Source: Parageobacillus caldoxylosilyticus NBRC 107762 (lineage in GTDB: Bacteria; Bacillota; Bacilli; Bacillales; Anoxybacillaceae). Taken from it: DNA of 64,000 bases. Positions 21,235 to 31,141 of the stretch are shown in pieces (position 1 is the stretch's first letter; every line of letters starts with the position of its first letter). The notes beneath the pieces were generated by a model. That model did no database searches. It was given only the letters and a program-made list of their open reading frames with translations, and was not told the origin of the DNA. The stretch is taken from NCBI RefSeq assembly GCF_000632715.1, contig NZ_BAWO01000002.1, positions 1 through 64,000 of the forward strand. Reading direction: 5' to 3'. Made by a program: the position numbers and the translations under genes.

Positions 21235-22177
21235 CGTCTGTTCCCTCTTTTAGCGCAAGTCCCCATGCAAGATAATAACGCGCGTCCACCGCGCCCGCCA
21301 TGGAAGCAGAAAGCTGTTCGACAGGCGCCTCGAACCGTTCTTGCAATGCTTCATAAACGTGAGGCAGCTGCGGGTGATCCCCGATAAGAAAGACGCGCGT
21401 AATTTGCTGCTTTCCTTGCTGCAGTGAAAATGAATAGAATTTCATCATCCGCTCGATTTCTTTATATATATCTTCAAACGGATCGATAAACGGCGATGCT
21501 TTATCAATTTCCATTTCCTCATACGGCTCGAGCGGAAAATGGCGCATAAAAGCGGGTTTATGTTCATAGAACGCACTCACATTCACGGAAGTTTGATCAA
21601 ATTGAATGAGCAAAATATGATCATCGCGTTTCATCTGGCGAGCAATATAAAAAAGCCGGTATGCACATAGAGGAGAAACATCGGCGGCAATCGGGCGCAG
21701 CTTTACCTTTTCGAATAACCCGGTATAATGAGACACCGCCTCTTCCGGAGCGGCAAACAGCAAAATGACCGTTTCCTCCTTCTTCCTTTCTACCACAACA
21801 TAATCAAATACCGGATTAGGAAACGGCACCGGAATCGTCTCTCCCAACTCCATAAATAAATAGCCGCGGATTTCATCATCTTCGAGATTAGCAGAAAGCG
21901 GAATGCGCCGAATCATCACGAAAGAATCCGGAACGATAAAACGGACGCGGCGCCCTTTTAATTTCCATTCGTCCACGCATTCTTCCAAAATCATTTCTAG
22001 CGTCTCGCTGTCGATCATTTTGCCGTCTTGAATGATTCCTTTTGGAAGAGGACGCTCGCCCCATTTCTGCACCGACAACGGGTCGCCCGGCTTTGTCTCG
22101 ACATAGCGGATGACATGATCTTTAATCACTAAATTAGCAGTTTTATGCTTTCGTTTCCACAGCCTAACCATGCTCAT
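21224..22177 (-). CDS. pilM: PilM-like actin-fold pilus assembly ATPase
   Basis: A 317-residue cytosolic protein of the type IV pilus inner complex; it binds the PilN N terminus. It opens MSMVRLWKRKHKTANLVIKD, and has actin-fold features such as the VIVPDS-like VRFIVPDSFVMIRRI and the C-terminal YYLAWGLALKEG. The start at 22175-22177 (AAGGGGAAAC upstream) is 8 bases after the comC stop; the frame is open upstream into comC but those residues are comC in another frame. Confidence 0.9.
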   Translation of the reverse strand: MSMVRLWKRKHKTANLVIKDHVIRYVETKPGDPLSVQKWGERPLPKGIIQDGKMIDSETLEMILEECVDEWKLKGRRVRFIVPDSFVMIRRIPLSANLEDDEIRGYLFMELGETIPVPFPNPVFDYVVVERKKEETVILLFAAPEEAVSHYTGLFEKVKLRPIAADVSPLCAYRLFYIARQMKRDDHILLIQFDQTSVNVSAFYEHKPAFMRHFPLEPYEEMEIDKASPFIDPFEDIYKEIERMMKFYSFSLQQGKQQITRVFLIGDHPQLPHVYEALQERFEAPVEQLSASMAGAVDARYYLAWGLALKEGTDDDR

Positions 22178-22185
22178 GTTTCCCC

Positions 22186-22941
22186 TTATATTGAAAAGAA
22201 AATGAATCCCTTGTACCATTGAATGATATCGTAGCCGAAGAAATGCGCCGTTAATGCGCCAAGCGCAATCGCCGGCGCGAACGGCATCGGCTCGCGGCGC
22301 CGCACTTTGCCGAGCGCCATGCCGGCCAGTCCAATGATCGTCCCGTAAAAGGTAGAGAAAAAGAAAGCAAGCAGCACCGTTTTCCATCCTAACACAAATC
22401 CAAGCAGGGCAAACAGTTTAATGTCGCCTCCGCCCATGCCGCCTTTAGAGATGACAGCGATGAGAAAAAGCAGCGAAAAGCCGGCGGCCGCGCCGATCAA
22501 CGCGCCCCGCCACGGAATGAACGGAATAAACAGCCTCTCGATAAAAAACAGAAAAGCAAAAGCAAGCAGCACTTTATCAGGAATGATCATATAGCGGATA
22601 TCCGAGACAACGATAATCATCAACAGCGAAATGAGCGTCCAACTGACGAGCAATTCTTTGGACCATCCCATAAGCAGCGGCGAAACCGTAAAAAGAAGCG
22701 CCGTCGACAGCTCGATAAACGGATATAACGGCGATATTTTCTCCCCGCATCCCCGGCATTTCCCGCCCTGCACCATATACGACACGACCGGAATCAGCTC
22801 CCGCGCCGCAAGCGTACGCTTGCAGCGCGGGCAACGCGAACGAGGGAAGACAATCGACTCACCCGCCGGCACGCGCAGGCCGACGACATTAAAAAACGAG
22901 CCGAGAAGGAGGGAGTATAGGAAAATAAATACTTGTATCAT
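22186..22941 (-). CDS. comC: Prepilin leader peptidase ComC
   Basis: A 251-residue polytopic membrane aspartyl protease and N-methylase. The cytoplasmic N-terminal domain has paired cysteines CPRC and CRGC, and the two catalytic aspartates lie in VVSDIRYMIIPD and GGMGGGDIKLFALLG. It cleaves type IV prepilins at G-(M/L)TLIE and, in Bacillus, the ComG competence pseudopilins. In B. subtilis comC alone occupies the place between folC and spoIIB. Intact, unlike several neighbours, probably because competence needs it. Confidence 0.95.
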   Translation of the reverse strand: MIQVFIFLYSLLLGSFFNVVGLRVPAGESIVFPRSRCPRCKRTLAARELIPVVSYMVQGGKCRGCGEKISPLYPFIELSTALLFTVSPLLMGWSKELLVSWTLISLLMIIVVSDIRYMIIPDKVLLAFAFLFFIERLFIPFIPWRGALIGAAAGFSLLFLIAVISKGGMGGGDIKLFALLGFVLGWKTVLLAFFFSTFYGTIIGLAGMALGKVRRREPMPFAPAIALGALTAHFFGYDIIQWYKGFIFFSI

Positions 22942-22962
22942 TTCAAATCAAGCCATTATATA

Positions 22963-23424
22963 TTATGATGGATTATCACGTACTTCAGAACGTTTTAAGT
23001 CATCTTCAGCGATAGGTCCCCCTGACTTAGTCTGAACTCCTCGTTCTGCATTAATGAGTTTTACACTGTATGATAATTTGTTGTTCTCATTAGCTATCCT
23101 CACATATGAATTATTTTCATCATAACCATTCTGAGTTTTACCCGGATCTTTCACCGTTTCTAAATATCCATCATCCTCTAGCTGTTTTAATGTAATTTTT
23201 TTAGTGCTTTTATCTGCCGGAATCAAATCTTTATCCGACGTTACCACGATTTTCGCTGCGTTAATCATTTGCTGCACGTTTGCTACATACACGTCTTTTT
23301 TCGAGTTGTCAATCATTCCCCCAATCGCCGGAATCGCAATCGCCGCGATAATACCTAAAATGACGATGACGGCGAGCAATTCGATTAATGTAAGCCCTCG
23401 TTCATTTTTCACCAATCGTTTCAT
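22963..23424 (-). CDS. Type IV pilin (probable major pilin)
   Basis: A 153-residue prepilin. A short basic leader MKRLVKNERG is followed by LTLIELLAVIVILGIIAAIA, the canonical mature N terminus with Glu5 and hydrophobic polymerisation helix, then PAIGGMIDNSKKDV. It lies between the pilB/pilC remnant and comC, the usual place of the major pilin in Gram-positive pilus operons. AGAGGGGTAT precedes the start. The frame is intact, but no ATPase or platform protein able to assemble it remains intact here. Confidence 0.9.
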   Translation of the reverse strand: MKRLVKNERGLTLIELLAVIVILGIIAAIAIPAIGGMIDNSKKDVYVANVQQMINAAKIVVTSDKDLIPADKSTKKITLKQLEDDGYLETVKDPGKTQNGYDENNSYVRIANENNKLSYSVKLINAERGVQTKSGGPIAEDDLKRSEVRDNPS

Positions 23425-23521
23425 CGTAACAATACCCCTCTCCCTATTTTTGTGTTTACCACACTTTTTTCCTAATAATTTTACATTATTTGTGAATATA
23501 TGAGAATATATTCCTTACAAC

Positions 23522-24772
23522 TTATTGCTGGATATGGTTAAAAACATCGTACATCGGTACGGTAATCGAGGTGACAATCGTCCCGACGAGTCCTGCCAGC
23601 AGCACGATCATGAGCGGCTCGATGAGCGATTTGAGCCGGTCGGTGCCGGCGTCGACTTCCGCTTCGTAAAAGTCGGCGACTTTGGCCAGCATTGCGTCCA
23701 GCGATCCCGTTTCTTCACCAATCGCAATCATTTGCGTCACCAGCGGCGGAGACGCCCAATGCCGCCTCATCGGCTCCGCCAGCGACTGGCCGCTCTCAAG
23801 CGCGTCGCGCGCCTGCTTCATCACTTTTGCAATCACTTCGTTTTCGACAACATTGAGCGTTGTTAGTCCTTGCTTGACTTTTAATAATCCATCATCGATT
23901 AAAAAAATCATGTGATTTTTTATGGCAAGCTCGCGCAGTTTCGAAAACGGCTCTTTATTTAAAATAACACGGCGCATTTCTTCGGTCATGACAAGCAGCT
24001 CATGAACCGCCATCCGTCCGCGATAGCCCGTCATATTGCACGTAGGGCAGCCGCGCCCGCGAATGAGCTTCTCAATTTTCATGCCGTGGCGGGCAAAAAT
24101 TTCGATCTTCCGCTTCGTTGGTTCCCGTTCTTCCCGGCAATCGCGGCAGACGCGGCGGACGAGCCGCTGGGAAACGACTCCCGCTAATGACGTCGCCACT
24201 AAAAACGGCTCAATTCCCATATCGATTAGGCGCGTGATCGTGCTTAACGCGTCATTCGTATGAAGGGTACTTAACACCAAATGGCCGGTCAGGGACGCGC
24301 GAATCGCTACTTCCGCCGTTTCGCGGTCACGGATCTCCCCGACCATAATAATGTTCGGGTCTTGGCGCAAAATCGAACGCAGCCCCTGGGCAAACGTCAA
24401 ACCGACGTTAGGGTTGACTTGGATTTGATTAACCCCTTCTATCTCATATTCGACAGGATCTTCAATCGTAATAATATTGACTTCTTCGCTGTTTAAATGA
24501 TTAAGCGCCGCATAGAGCGTCGATGATTTTCCCGATCCGGTCGGTCCGGTAATCAAGACGATTCCGGTCGGCCGCTCAATCAAGTCAATAAACCTCTGCA
24601 AGTTTAATTGATTAAAGCCAAGTTTATGAATATCATTCAACGCCGCTCCCAGATCGAGCACACGCATCACAATTTTTTCGCTGTAGATAGTCGGCAATGT
24701 AGAAACACGCAAATCGACCAGATGAAAATCGATGTCCATCTTAATCCGGCCGTCTTGCGGAATGCGATGCTC
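23522..24772 (-). pseudogene. Fused remnant: 3' part of pilB joined in frame to 3' end of pilC
   Basis: Numbering from the first Met (24739), residues 1-294 are the C-terminal half of a PilB/GspE extension ATPase: TGPTGSGKSSTLYAALNHL (Walker A), EDPVEYEIEGVNQIQ, IIMVGEIRDRETAEVAIRA (Walker B) and zinc pairs CRDC/CPTC. At about residue 296 (near 23855) the sequence changes in frame to the last 110 residues of the PilC/GspF platform protein, including GEETGSLDAMLAKVADFYEA and two membrane helices. The PilB N-terminal half, pilT and most of pilC are missing. Upstream of the Met the PilB frame continues as EHRIPQDGRIK to about 24772, where it meets unrelated sequence and a stop. No ribosome site precedes 24739. 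Not expected to function as PilB or PilC. Confidence 0.9.
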
Positions 24773-24777
24773 CGTAG

Positions 24778-25305
24778 TTGGCGGCGATGACGATCTCCTC
24801 TCTTATACTTGCTTCCAGCTATGGAGTGTTCCTCAGCGGGCTTAACGCATACAAGCGCATTAACATCGAAAATCAACTGCGCAGCGAAGCCGATTATCTC
24901 GTGGCGGCTATTATGAATAAACTGTATCAATTTTCTCCCGACGGCCTCGACATGGAGGAAACTACGGACCAGCAGCTGCAGTTTGTAACCGATCGCCAAA
25001 AAGTGATCAATCCGTCCGTCGGCATTGTCGAAGAGCAAAAAACGAATGGTGAAACGCTCACCGTTTCTTTGCAGCAGGATGCCGTACTGCTCAACGGGGA
25101 GCAGCTTCATTCCGCTCTTTTAAAAATCGTTTCTAGCCAGTCCGAACTTTCTTATCGCTGTGCGAAACAAGAAGACAATATTTGCCGAAGCGGCGTCGTT
25201 ACGATCAAACTTTCTGTTCAAGACCGTGATCATGACGATCCGGACGGCCTGTTATATATAAAGCCGTTTATATTAAAGAACGAATTCGGATTTAAAAGGA
25301 AGTGA
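24778..25305 (+). pseudogene. Minor pilin, 5' truncated
   Basis: The open frame begins abruptly at LAAMTISSLILASSYGVFLS, which is the inner part of a type IV pilin helix (usual context TLLE-LAAMTI), right after an in-frame TAG at 24775-24777. The leader, cleavage site and ribosome site are missing. The rest (175 codons) is a pilin-like globular region with two cysteines (YRCAKQEDNICRSG). It lies head to head with the truncated pilB remnant, so one event appears to have cut both 5' ends. The 3' end runs 4 bases before the next gene. Confidence 0.85.
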
Positions 25306-25309
25306 GGTT

Positions 25310-26914
25310 ATGAATGAAAAAGGATATAGTTTAGTCGTCACCATCCTGATCATTACCATCTTTTTTTTGCTCGGTTTAACAATTTTATCTGTTTCTATTT
25401 ATCAGGCGAGATTTACGGAAGTGCGCGTGCAAGACATTGAATCGCTTCATGAAGCGACAAAAGCTATCGAGGAAACGATTGCGGAAATGAAAGTAGAGAT
25501 AGATGATTTGGAGTTGTCTACGCCAGAAAAATTAGATATGCAGTTAAATACATTAATTCCTACCTTGCGACAGCGCTATGGTGTGGACATTAAAGATGTG
25601 ACAGGTGATTATAATATCTATCACACAAAATTATTTACTCGCGTTTATCTGATTTCGAAACCCCACGGCAGCAAAACGGTGGAAAGACGGGGGATTTTGA
25701 CAAATGCGCCAAGCTTTTTGAAATACGTGATTGGATCGAAAGAAGACGTTGTTTTAAACGGCGGGGCGTATATAGACGGAAATACGTACGCCGGGAAGAA
25801 CGCATATATCACCAACGTCGCCAACTACATTGACAACTCGCAAAAATATATAGAACAAACATCTTTTCCAACGGCAAGCAAAACAAGTGTGTTGTTTGTC
25901 AACGGAAATAGTTACTCGTGCGACCATCAAAACGGAGCAAACCACTGCTATACGTTTGCCAGTAACACATTCGAGCGCGGGATGGCCAATTTTTCTCCGG
26001 GCGCCCGCTTTCAGTCGCAATCTCCTTCCGTTCAAAAAGAAAAAGAAGAATTTATTGATGTAGATTTTGCATGGACAGTAAAAGATAAGCTGTTAAACGC
26101 GGCGGGAATAGAAACATTTAGCCAAGAATATGAGACTTATATTCATAAAAGCATAGACCAACTTTTCAGTGAGCTGCAAGACCAAGACCGCTTTGCTGTT
26201 TTTGACAATATTTCGTCATTACGCGCAAATATCGATTCAACTCATCAATCTATTATTCTGCAATCAGAAGATTCTCCGTTATTTTTCCTTGATCGCGGGG
26301 GGCTTGATTTGCAAGACAAATGGCTGATTGTCAACGGCGATCTTTTTTTAGGGAACAGCGTCAACATCCCAACAAAGGTGCGGGGAAATATGATTGTGCT
26401 CGGCAATTTGACAATCAGCGGCGATATAAAGTTTGATTCTACGATTTACGTCCTTGGGCGCACGTTGATTTACAACGCCAATATTGCCGGCTGGAATAAT
26501 AAAGAAGTTGTCCTTATTTCTAAAGGGCCGTTAGAAATCGCACGCATTAACGAATTTGAAAACGATTTTTCGTTTGCCGAGCCGAACTTAAAAGGATACT
26601 TTTATACCGACAGCAACACCGTTCTCTACGCGGTCGGATCTTATATCAATATTCAAGGAGGATTGTTTGCGCGCGGCAACGAGCTTGAACGCGCGCCCGA
26701 TTCGGACGTTTCCGGGCTTGTCATCAACGCTTATCGCGGCGCGGCGGAAAAACAAGCCGGACTCCTTTCCTTCATTCCTCCTTCATCGCCGGATCAAACA
26801 GAAGAATCCCGCTTTGTCATCCGCCATGATAAATCAGTATTTATCAACCGCGGTGAAGGATTGCCGTTTGTGAAAAAGCTGTCTCTTGCTGTTGACAAGT
26901 TAGTGGTAAAATAA
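25310..26914 (+). CDS. PilX-like minor pilin accessory protein
   Basis: A 534-residue protein whose start MNEKGYSLVVTILIITIFFL resembles PilX-type minor pilins: a short leader, G before YSLVVT, and a long hydrophobic helix, but no Glu5. A long extracellular part follows with repeated short beta segments (VRGNMIVLGNLTISGDIKFD, about residues 355-375) typical of a right-handed beta-helix or polymer-forming repeat. GAAGTGAGGTT precedes the ATG. The gene is intact but follows the truncated minor pilin, so it has probably lost its promoter. Family assignment is by layout rather than by strong sequence motifs. Confidence 0.72.
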   Translation: MNEKGYSLVVTILIITIFFLLGLTILSVSIYQARFTEVRVQDIESLHEATKAIEETIAEMKVEIDDLELSTPEKLDMQLNTLIPTLRQRYGVDIKDVTGDYNIYHTKLFTRVYLISKPHGSKTVERRGILTNAPSFLKYVIGSKEDVVLNGGAYIDGNTYAGKNAYITNVANYIDNSQKYIEQTSFPTASKTSVLFVNGNSYSCDHQNGANHCYTFASNTFERGMANFSPGARFQSQSPSVQKEKEEFIDVDFAWTVKDKLLNAAGIETFSQEYETYIHKSIDQLFSELQDQDRFAVFDNISSLRANIDSTHQSIILQSEDSPLFFLDRGGLDLQDKWLIVNGDLFLGNSVNIPTKVRGNMIVLGNLTISGDIKFDSTIYVLGRTLIYNANIAGWNNKEVVLISKGPLEIARINEFENDFSFAEPNLKGYFYTDSNTVLYAVGSYINIQGGLFARGNELERAPDSDVSGLVINAYRGAAEKQAGLLSFIPPSSPDQTEESRFVIRHDKSVFINRGEGLPFVKKLSLAVDKLVVK

Positions 26915-26946
26915 AACGACGCAGGAATGTTCTTTGAGTAAAAAAG

Positions 26947-26985
26947 AAAGGGAGCCTAAAAGCGAATGTTCAGGCTCCCTTTTTG
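26947..26985. terminator. Bidirectional terminator between converging pilus genes
   Basis: GGGAGCCT (26950-26957) pairs with AGGCTCCC (26972-26979), extended by AAA/TTT. The plus strand continues TTTTTG, and the minus strand has TTTCTTTTTTA. It serves the plus-strand minor pilin genes and the minus-strand surface protein pseudogene. Confidence 0.85.
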
Positions 26986-26987
26986 TT

Positions 26988-29682
26988 TTACCATCTATTC
27001 TTTCCGCTTTCTCCATCGTTGGACGATGCCTCTCGGACAATCACCGTGATCGAATCTTTGATTTCTTTACCATCCTCCGTTTTCGCTTTGGCAATCGCGG
27101 TAATCGTCGAATATCCGACATCTTTGGCAACGATATACCATTTGCCCTGCGCTGAAGGCGCGCTTCGACATATTCCGGAGCGGACGATTGTACAGAATCA
27201 AGGCGTTTATCTGTCGCATCACTTGGAATAAAGGTTAATTGCGATTCGATGTCAAGCTCTTCGCCTACCGTCATAATAAAACTTCCTGTTGGAAATGGAT
27301 CTCTTTGAGCGGCACGAACGGGTCAATGACCGTAATGGTAGCCTTTGCCGCCGCATTGCTGCCGTCTGTTGCTTCCACCGTAATCTCTACCGTTCCCGGC
27401 TGAACCGCTGTGACTGTTCCATTCACCACCGTCGCGACGTCCGGATTGCTCGAAATCCATTGCAGCGTTTTATTCGTCGCATCGCTTGGCGCGATCGTAA
27501 CCGGAATTGTTTGCATTTCGCCGATTTCCATCGTCTGTTTATAGCTTCCTAATGTTAATTGGCGAATGAGCTTAATATACGTAAGCGATACAGTCGTAAT
27601 GCCGTCCCCTTTCGTTAAACCGCCTTCCGCCTTCACGTATATTGTCGTTGTTCCATCCGAAGTGATCGGAATTTCGTATGGCGAAGAAAGCGGCGTCCAA
27701 TCGCTGCTTTGCTTTGAATTTTCGATTTTATATTCGTACGTAACGCCTTCCCCCACGACAAAACCGGTGATTTTTACGATCGGCGGTTCTGTGACGGTCG
27801 TGCCGCTTGCGACAGATTGGCCGCTTTCCGTCATGATTGACACGCGCGGTTTTACATATAGCGTTACCGTCTCATCGTTATTGTACGTGACGAGAAGAAC
27901 GGAATCGTCGTCTTCCTTAAATTGCAGCGCCTTTACTGGAAGCATCAACAATCCGTCATCGTTTGGATGTTTCGTCATCCCAAGCAAATTGGTCGCTGAA
28001 TCAAACGCTTGCCATTTTGTAATAAGGCCGCGGCTGTCCCCTTCATAATACATATCAAATGATTCATGCAAGCGGACTTTCATTGCGATCCGCTGCGAAG
28101 GAGGAGTTAAAGATGCCATCCACGCGCCGTATTTGCTGTCTTGGAACGAAACGACAGCCGGCGGCAATTGCACTTCTTCCATCGCCCACGCTTGAAGCGT
28201 TAATTCGGCGGTAATCTCTTTATTATTTAGCTCCTTATAGTCGATGACCGTATTTGGAAACGCAATCTCGGCGTATAGGCGTTTTCTTTCTTTTCATCAA
28301 GCCAAACTTGATCCGTCTCGACGATTTGCACGTTTCCGTCAAACGACGCTAGTGGAATTTTCACTGTTCCGTTTAACACCGGATCGGTCGCCAGCTTCGA
28401 AAACTGCTGGAAAATTTCCGTTAAATTTTGCGATATCCCTTGCTTTGCCTGTCCGCCTGTCATCGCAGATAACTTTTCTAAATAGCCCATGTCGACTTCT
28501 TGATGATTACCGAAGCCGATGGAATAGAGTACGATATTGTTCATGCCGAGATTCCTAGCAACATTGATTGCGTCCGTACGAATTTTCTCCTCTGTATCTT
28601 GATAATTTACATATCTTGATTGTTTAATTCCATGTTGCGAATAAGCTGTTCGCACGGCAGTTCGTCCGTCAGCTAGTAGTACATACTCAACATCTGCCAT
28701 TTCTGTCCATGTAATTCCCAAAAAATCAAACGTGACTTTTTCTTTAGTTCTTAACACCGTCGGCATTCCATCAGTTAAAAAAATGATATATTTTTTTCGC
28801 GATGGATCATTAAAAAATGATTGCGTTGTTTGCAACGCCGCCGAATAGTTCGTTCCTCCGCCGGCATTAAAGCTGTTCGCCGTTCTGGCAATAAGATCTA
28901 ATTGGTCTTTGACATCTTGTTTTGCAGAAAAAGGAACTACTTTATTAGCTACTACTGTATCGGAAAACGGAATCAGAGCAAAACGATCGTTCGGATTGGA
29001 GTTCGCTTTAAAATAATCAACAGCGGATTGAAACGCACATTTAGCGCTTTGCAGCTTCATCAGAGTCATTGATCCCGATACGTCAAACACAAACACAACA
29101 TCAATCGGAGAGCGAACGATGTTGTCCACTCTTCCTTTTGGGGGTTAACGTTACATCCAATCTTCCTTGCGCATCCCCGTTCGGCGGCTTTGCATATTCA
29201 TTTTGCGGGGATGTAAAGGCAAAGTCTAAATCTGTGCTGCTTTGGGAATTTCTTTTCACGTATTCATAAGGGAGAGATGGGAAAGAAAAATATTCCCCGT
29301 TCTCTCAATAGGCATCAACGACAATTTTGTATGTCACCGTTTCTCCTTGCGCCGCCGGCCATTTGCCGATCATATCGAGCGAAAACATATATTTTTTCTC
29401 GCCGTTTCGGTCGGCCGGCGCTTCGACCGCGTCTACGCGATAGCTTCTTACCGTTGTGTCTTCCTGTCCCTTTACGTTAATGCGGACAACAAAATGGCTG
29501 ATCGTGTTTCCCTTTCCGTTCCCTTCCCCCGGGGATGTAGCCCATCCTTCAATTTTTTCATCCGTTACTAAAGTAATATTCCCTTCTTTTTTACTATCTG
29601 CCCGCACAAATTGTGCATCAATATGTAAAAAGCCTAATATAATCACAAAAATTCCGATGAATGATATTCGTTTTCGCCACAA
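26988..29682 (-). pseudogene. Secreted von Willebrand A / Big-2 surface protein, broken by one stop and four frameshifts
   Basis: A TTG start (29682, GGAGGT upstream) gives a signal peptide (MWRKRISFIGIFVIILGF to about residue 28) and an N-terminal domain ending VVDAY at an in-frame TGA (29305-29307). The same frame resumes ENGEYFSFPSLPYEYVKR. Shifts follow near 29136-29144, 28266-28271, 27290-27293 and 27146-27153. Put together the pieces give about 895 residues: vWA domain with MIDAS DVSGS, GGGTNYS and LTDGMP, a beta-rich linker, and two Big-2 domains (PSDATNKTLQWISSNPDVAT), ending at TAA 26988-26990. It lies in the pilus locus, so a pilus-associated adhesin comparable in layout to PilY1-type tip proteins is possible; that role is inference. 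Confidence 0.85.
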
Positions 29683-29755
29683 TGCCGCACCTCCCCTCCC
29701 CCTTCTAAAGTACTATTTTTCTTTTATTATACCAATGGCTTTCATGACAATGTTA

Positions 29756-31051
29756 TTACTTTTTTAAAAACTTTCTCACTTCCGCAATAAAGTAAAGCGA
29801 TCCGGTAATCAAGAAAAGAGCGTCGCTTCGTTTTTGTTTTTTCGTTTCTTTCATCCAGCCTTTCCAGTCGTCCGTCGTCGCTTTGTTCGGATGGTCGCAC
29901 AGCTCAGCAAGCTGTTCGGCGGATGCAGCGCGCGGAAAATCGAACGAAGTAAACGTAATCGTTTCGGCGATTTCGGCAAGCGGCGGAATCATTTTATCAA
30001 GCGGTTTATCCGCCAACGCCGCAAATAACACGTGAATATCTTTATCGGGATAGTGCGAACGTACCGTATCAACAAGACTATGAATTCCTTCCTCATTATG
30101 GGCGCCGTCAATAATAATAAGCGGCTTATTGCTTATACGTTCGAATCGTCCGATCCATTTCGCCTTTTCCAGTCCTTCATAAATATGTTCTTTTTCAATC
30201 AAAAGCGAATAGCACATCCGCAAATACTCCGCTGCCATCACCGCCAGCGCCGCATTTTGCACTTGATGTGCTCCGAACATCGTAATTTTTAAATCCGGAT
30301 ATTGCGAAAACGGCGTTTCCAGCGAAAAACGCTCTCCATCAGTGATCGGCACGTGCCGAACAATAAAAAAGTCCTCCCCGAGCCGATACGTTTTTGCTTT
30401 CAGCGATGCCGCTTTTTCCGAAATCACCGTCCAAGCTTCCGGCTGCTCGGCGCCGGTAATCAACGGTACACCTGATTTAATAATGCCTGCTTTTTCAAAC
30501 GCGATTTTATCTAATGTTTCTCCCAAGATATTCATATGGTCATAGCCGATGTTGGTGATAATGGAGAGAATCGGATAAATGATGTTTGTTGAATCAAGAC
30601 GGCCGCCAAGTCCTGCTTCTATAAGCACAACGTCTTGAATGTTCTTTTTCCCGAAATAATAAAGCATCATCGCAGTAATCACTTCAAATTCCGTCGGCGC
30701 GCCAAGTTCCGTTTGCTCCAGTTCCTCGGCAAGCGGCTTGATCACTTGGACGAGTTTGACAATTTCTTTATCGCCAATCGGCTTGCCGTTGACGCTGATG
30801 CGTTCGTTAAATTGCTCGACATACGGCGAAGTAAACGTGCCGACAGAATAGCCTGCCGCTTGTAAAATATGGCGCAAATAGCTCACCGTTGACCCTTTGC
30901 CGTTTGTTCCCGCGATATGAATCGCCCTGATGCGGCGTTCTGGATGTCCGAGCTTTTCCATAAACCATTCCATTCGTTTTAATCCCGGTTTTATTCCTAA
31001 ACGCAAACGTCCATGAATCCACTCTAGCGCTTCCTCATAGGTGCGAACCAT
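29756..31051 (-). CDS. folC: Folylpolyglutamate synthase / dihydrofolate synthase FolC
   Basis: A 431-residue Mur-ligase-family enzyme adding glutamates to folates. It has the P-loop HIAGTNGKGSTVSYL, TSPYVEQFNERI, the FEVITAMMLYYF segment, EAGLGGRLDSTN and the C-terminal IIDGAHNEEG. ATG 31049-31051 has AAGGAGGAACACG upstream; the longer frame to 31102 is not supported. It follows valS, as in B. subtilis. Confidence 0.96.
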   Translation of the reverse strand: MVRTYEEALEWIHGRLRLGIKPGLKRMEWFMEKLGHPERRIRAIHIAGTNGKGSTVSYLRHILQAAGYSVGTFTSPYVEQFNERISVNGKPIGDKEIVKLVQVIKPLAEELEQTELGAPTEFEVITAMMLYYFGKKNIQDVVLIEAGLGGRLDSTNIIYPILSIITNIGYDHMNILGETLDKIAFEKAGIIKSGVPLITGAEQPEAWTVISEKAASLKAKTYRLGEDFFIVRHVPITDGERFSLETPFSQYPDLKITMFGAHQVQNAALAVMAAEYLRMCYSLLIEKEHIYEGLEKAKWIGRFERISNKPLIIIDGAHNEEGIHSLVDTVRSHYPDKDIHVLFAALADKPLDKMIPPLAEIAETITFTSFDFPRAASAEQLAELCDHPNKATTDDWKGWMKETKKQKRSDALFLITGSLYFIAEVRKFLKK

Positions 31052-31080
31052 TGGCGTGTTCCTCCTTGTATGATGATAAG

Positions 31081-31111
31081 AAAAAGACGAATCCAAAATC
31101 ATGGACTCGTC
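31081..31111 (-). terminator. Terminator between valS and folC
   Basis: On the minus strand GACGAGTCCA (31102-31111) pairs with TGGATTCGTC (31086-31095), with one G-U pair, followed by TTTTT. It lies between the valS stop and the folC ribosome site, so folC may depend on read-through. Confidence 0.8.
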
Positions 31112-31141
31112 TTCATGATAAAAGAAGCAGCATTCCCTTGT

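Noticed and set aside
23494-23513. GAATATAT/ATATATTC hairpin upstream of the pilin
   Set aside because: An 8-bp AT-only stem in AT-rich DNA with no T tract at the right distance; too weak to call a terminator or operator.
27566-28048. 160-codon plus-strand frame opposite the Big-2 region
   Set aside because: It is the complement of the recognisable vWA/Big-2 pseudogene and has no ribosome site.
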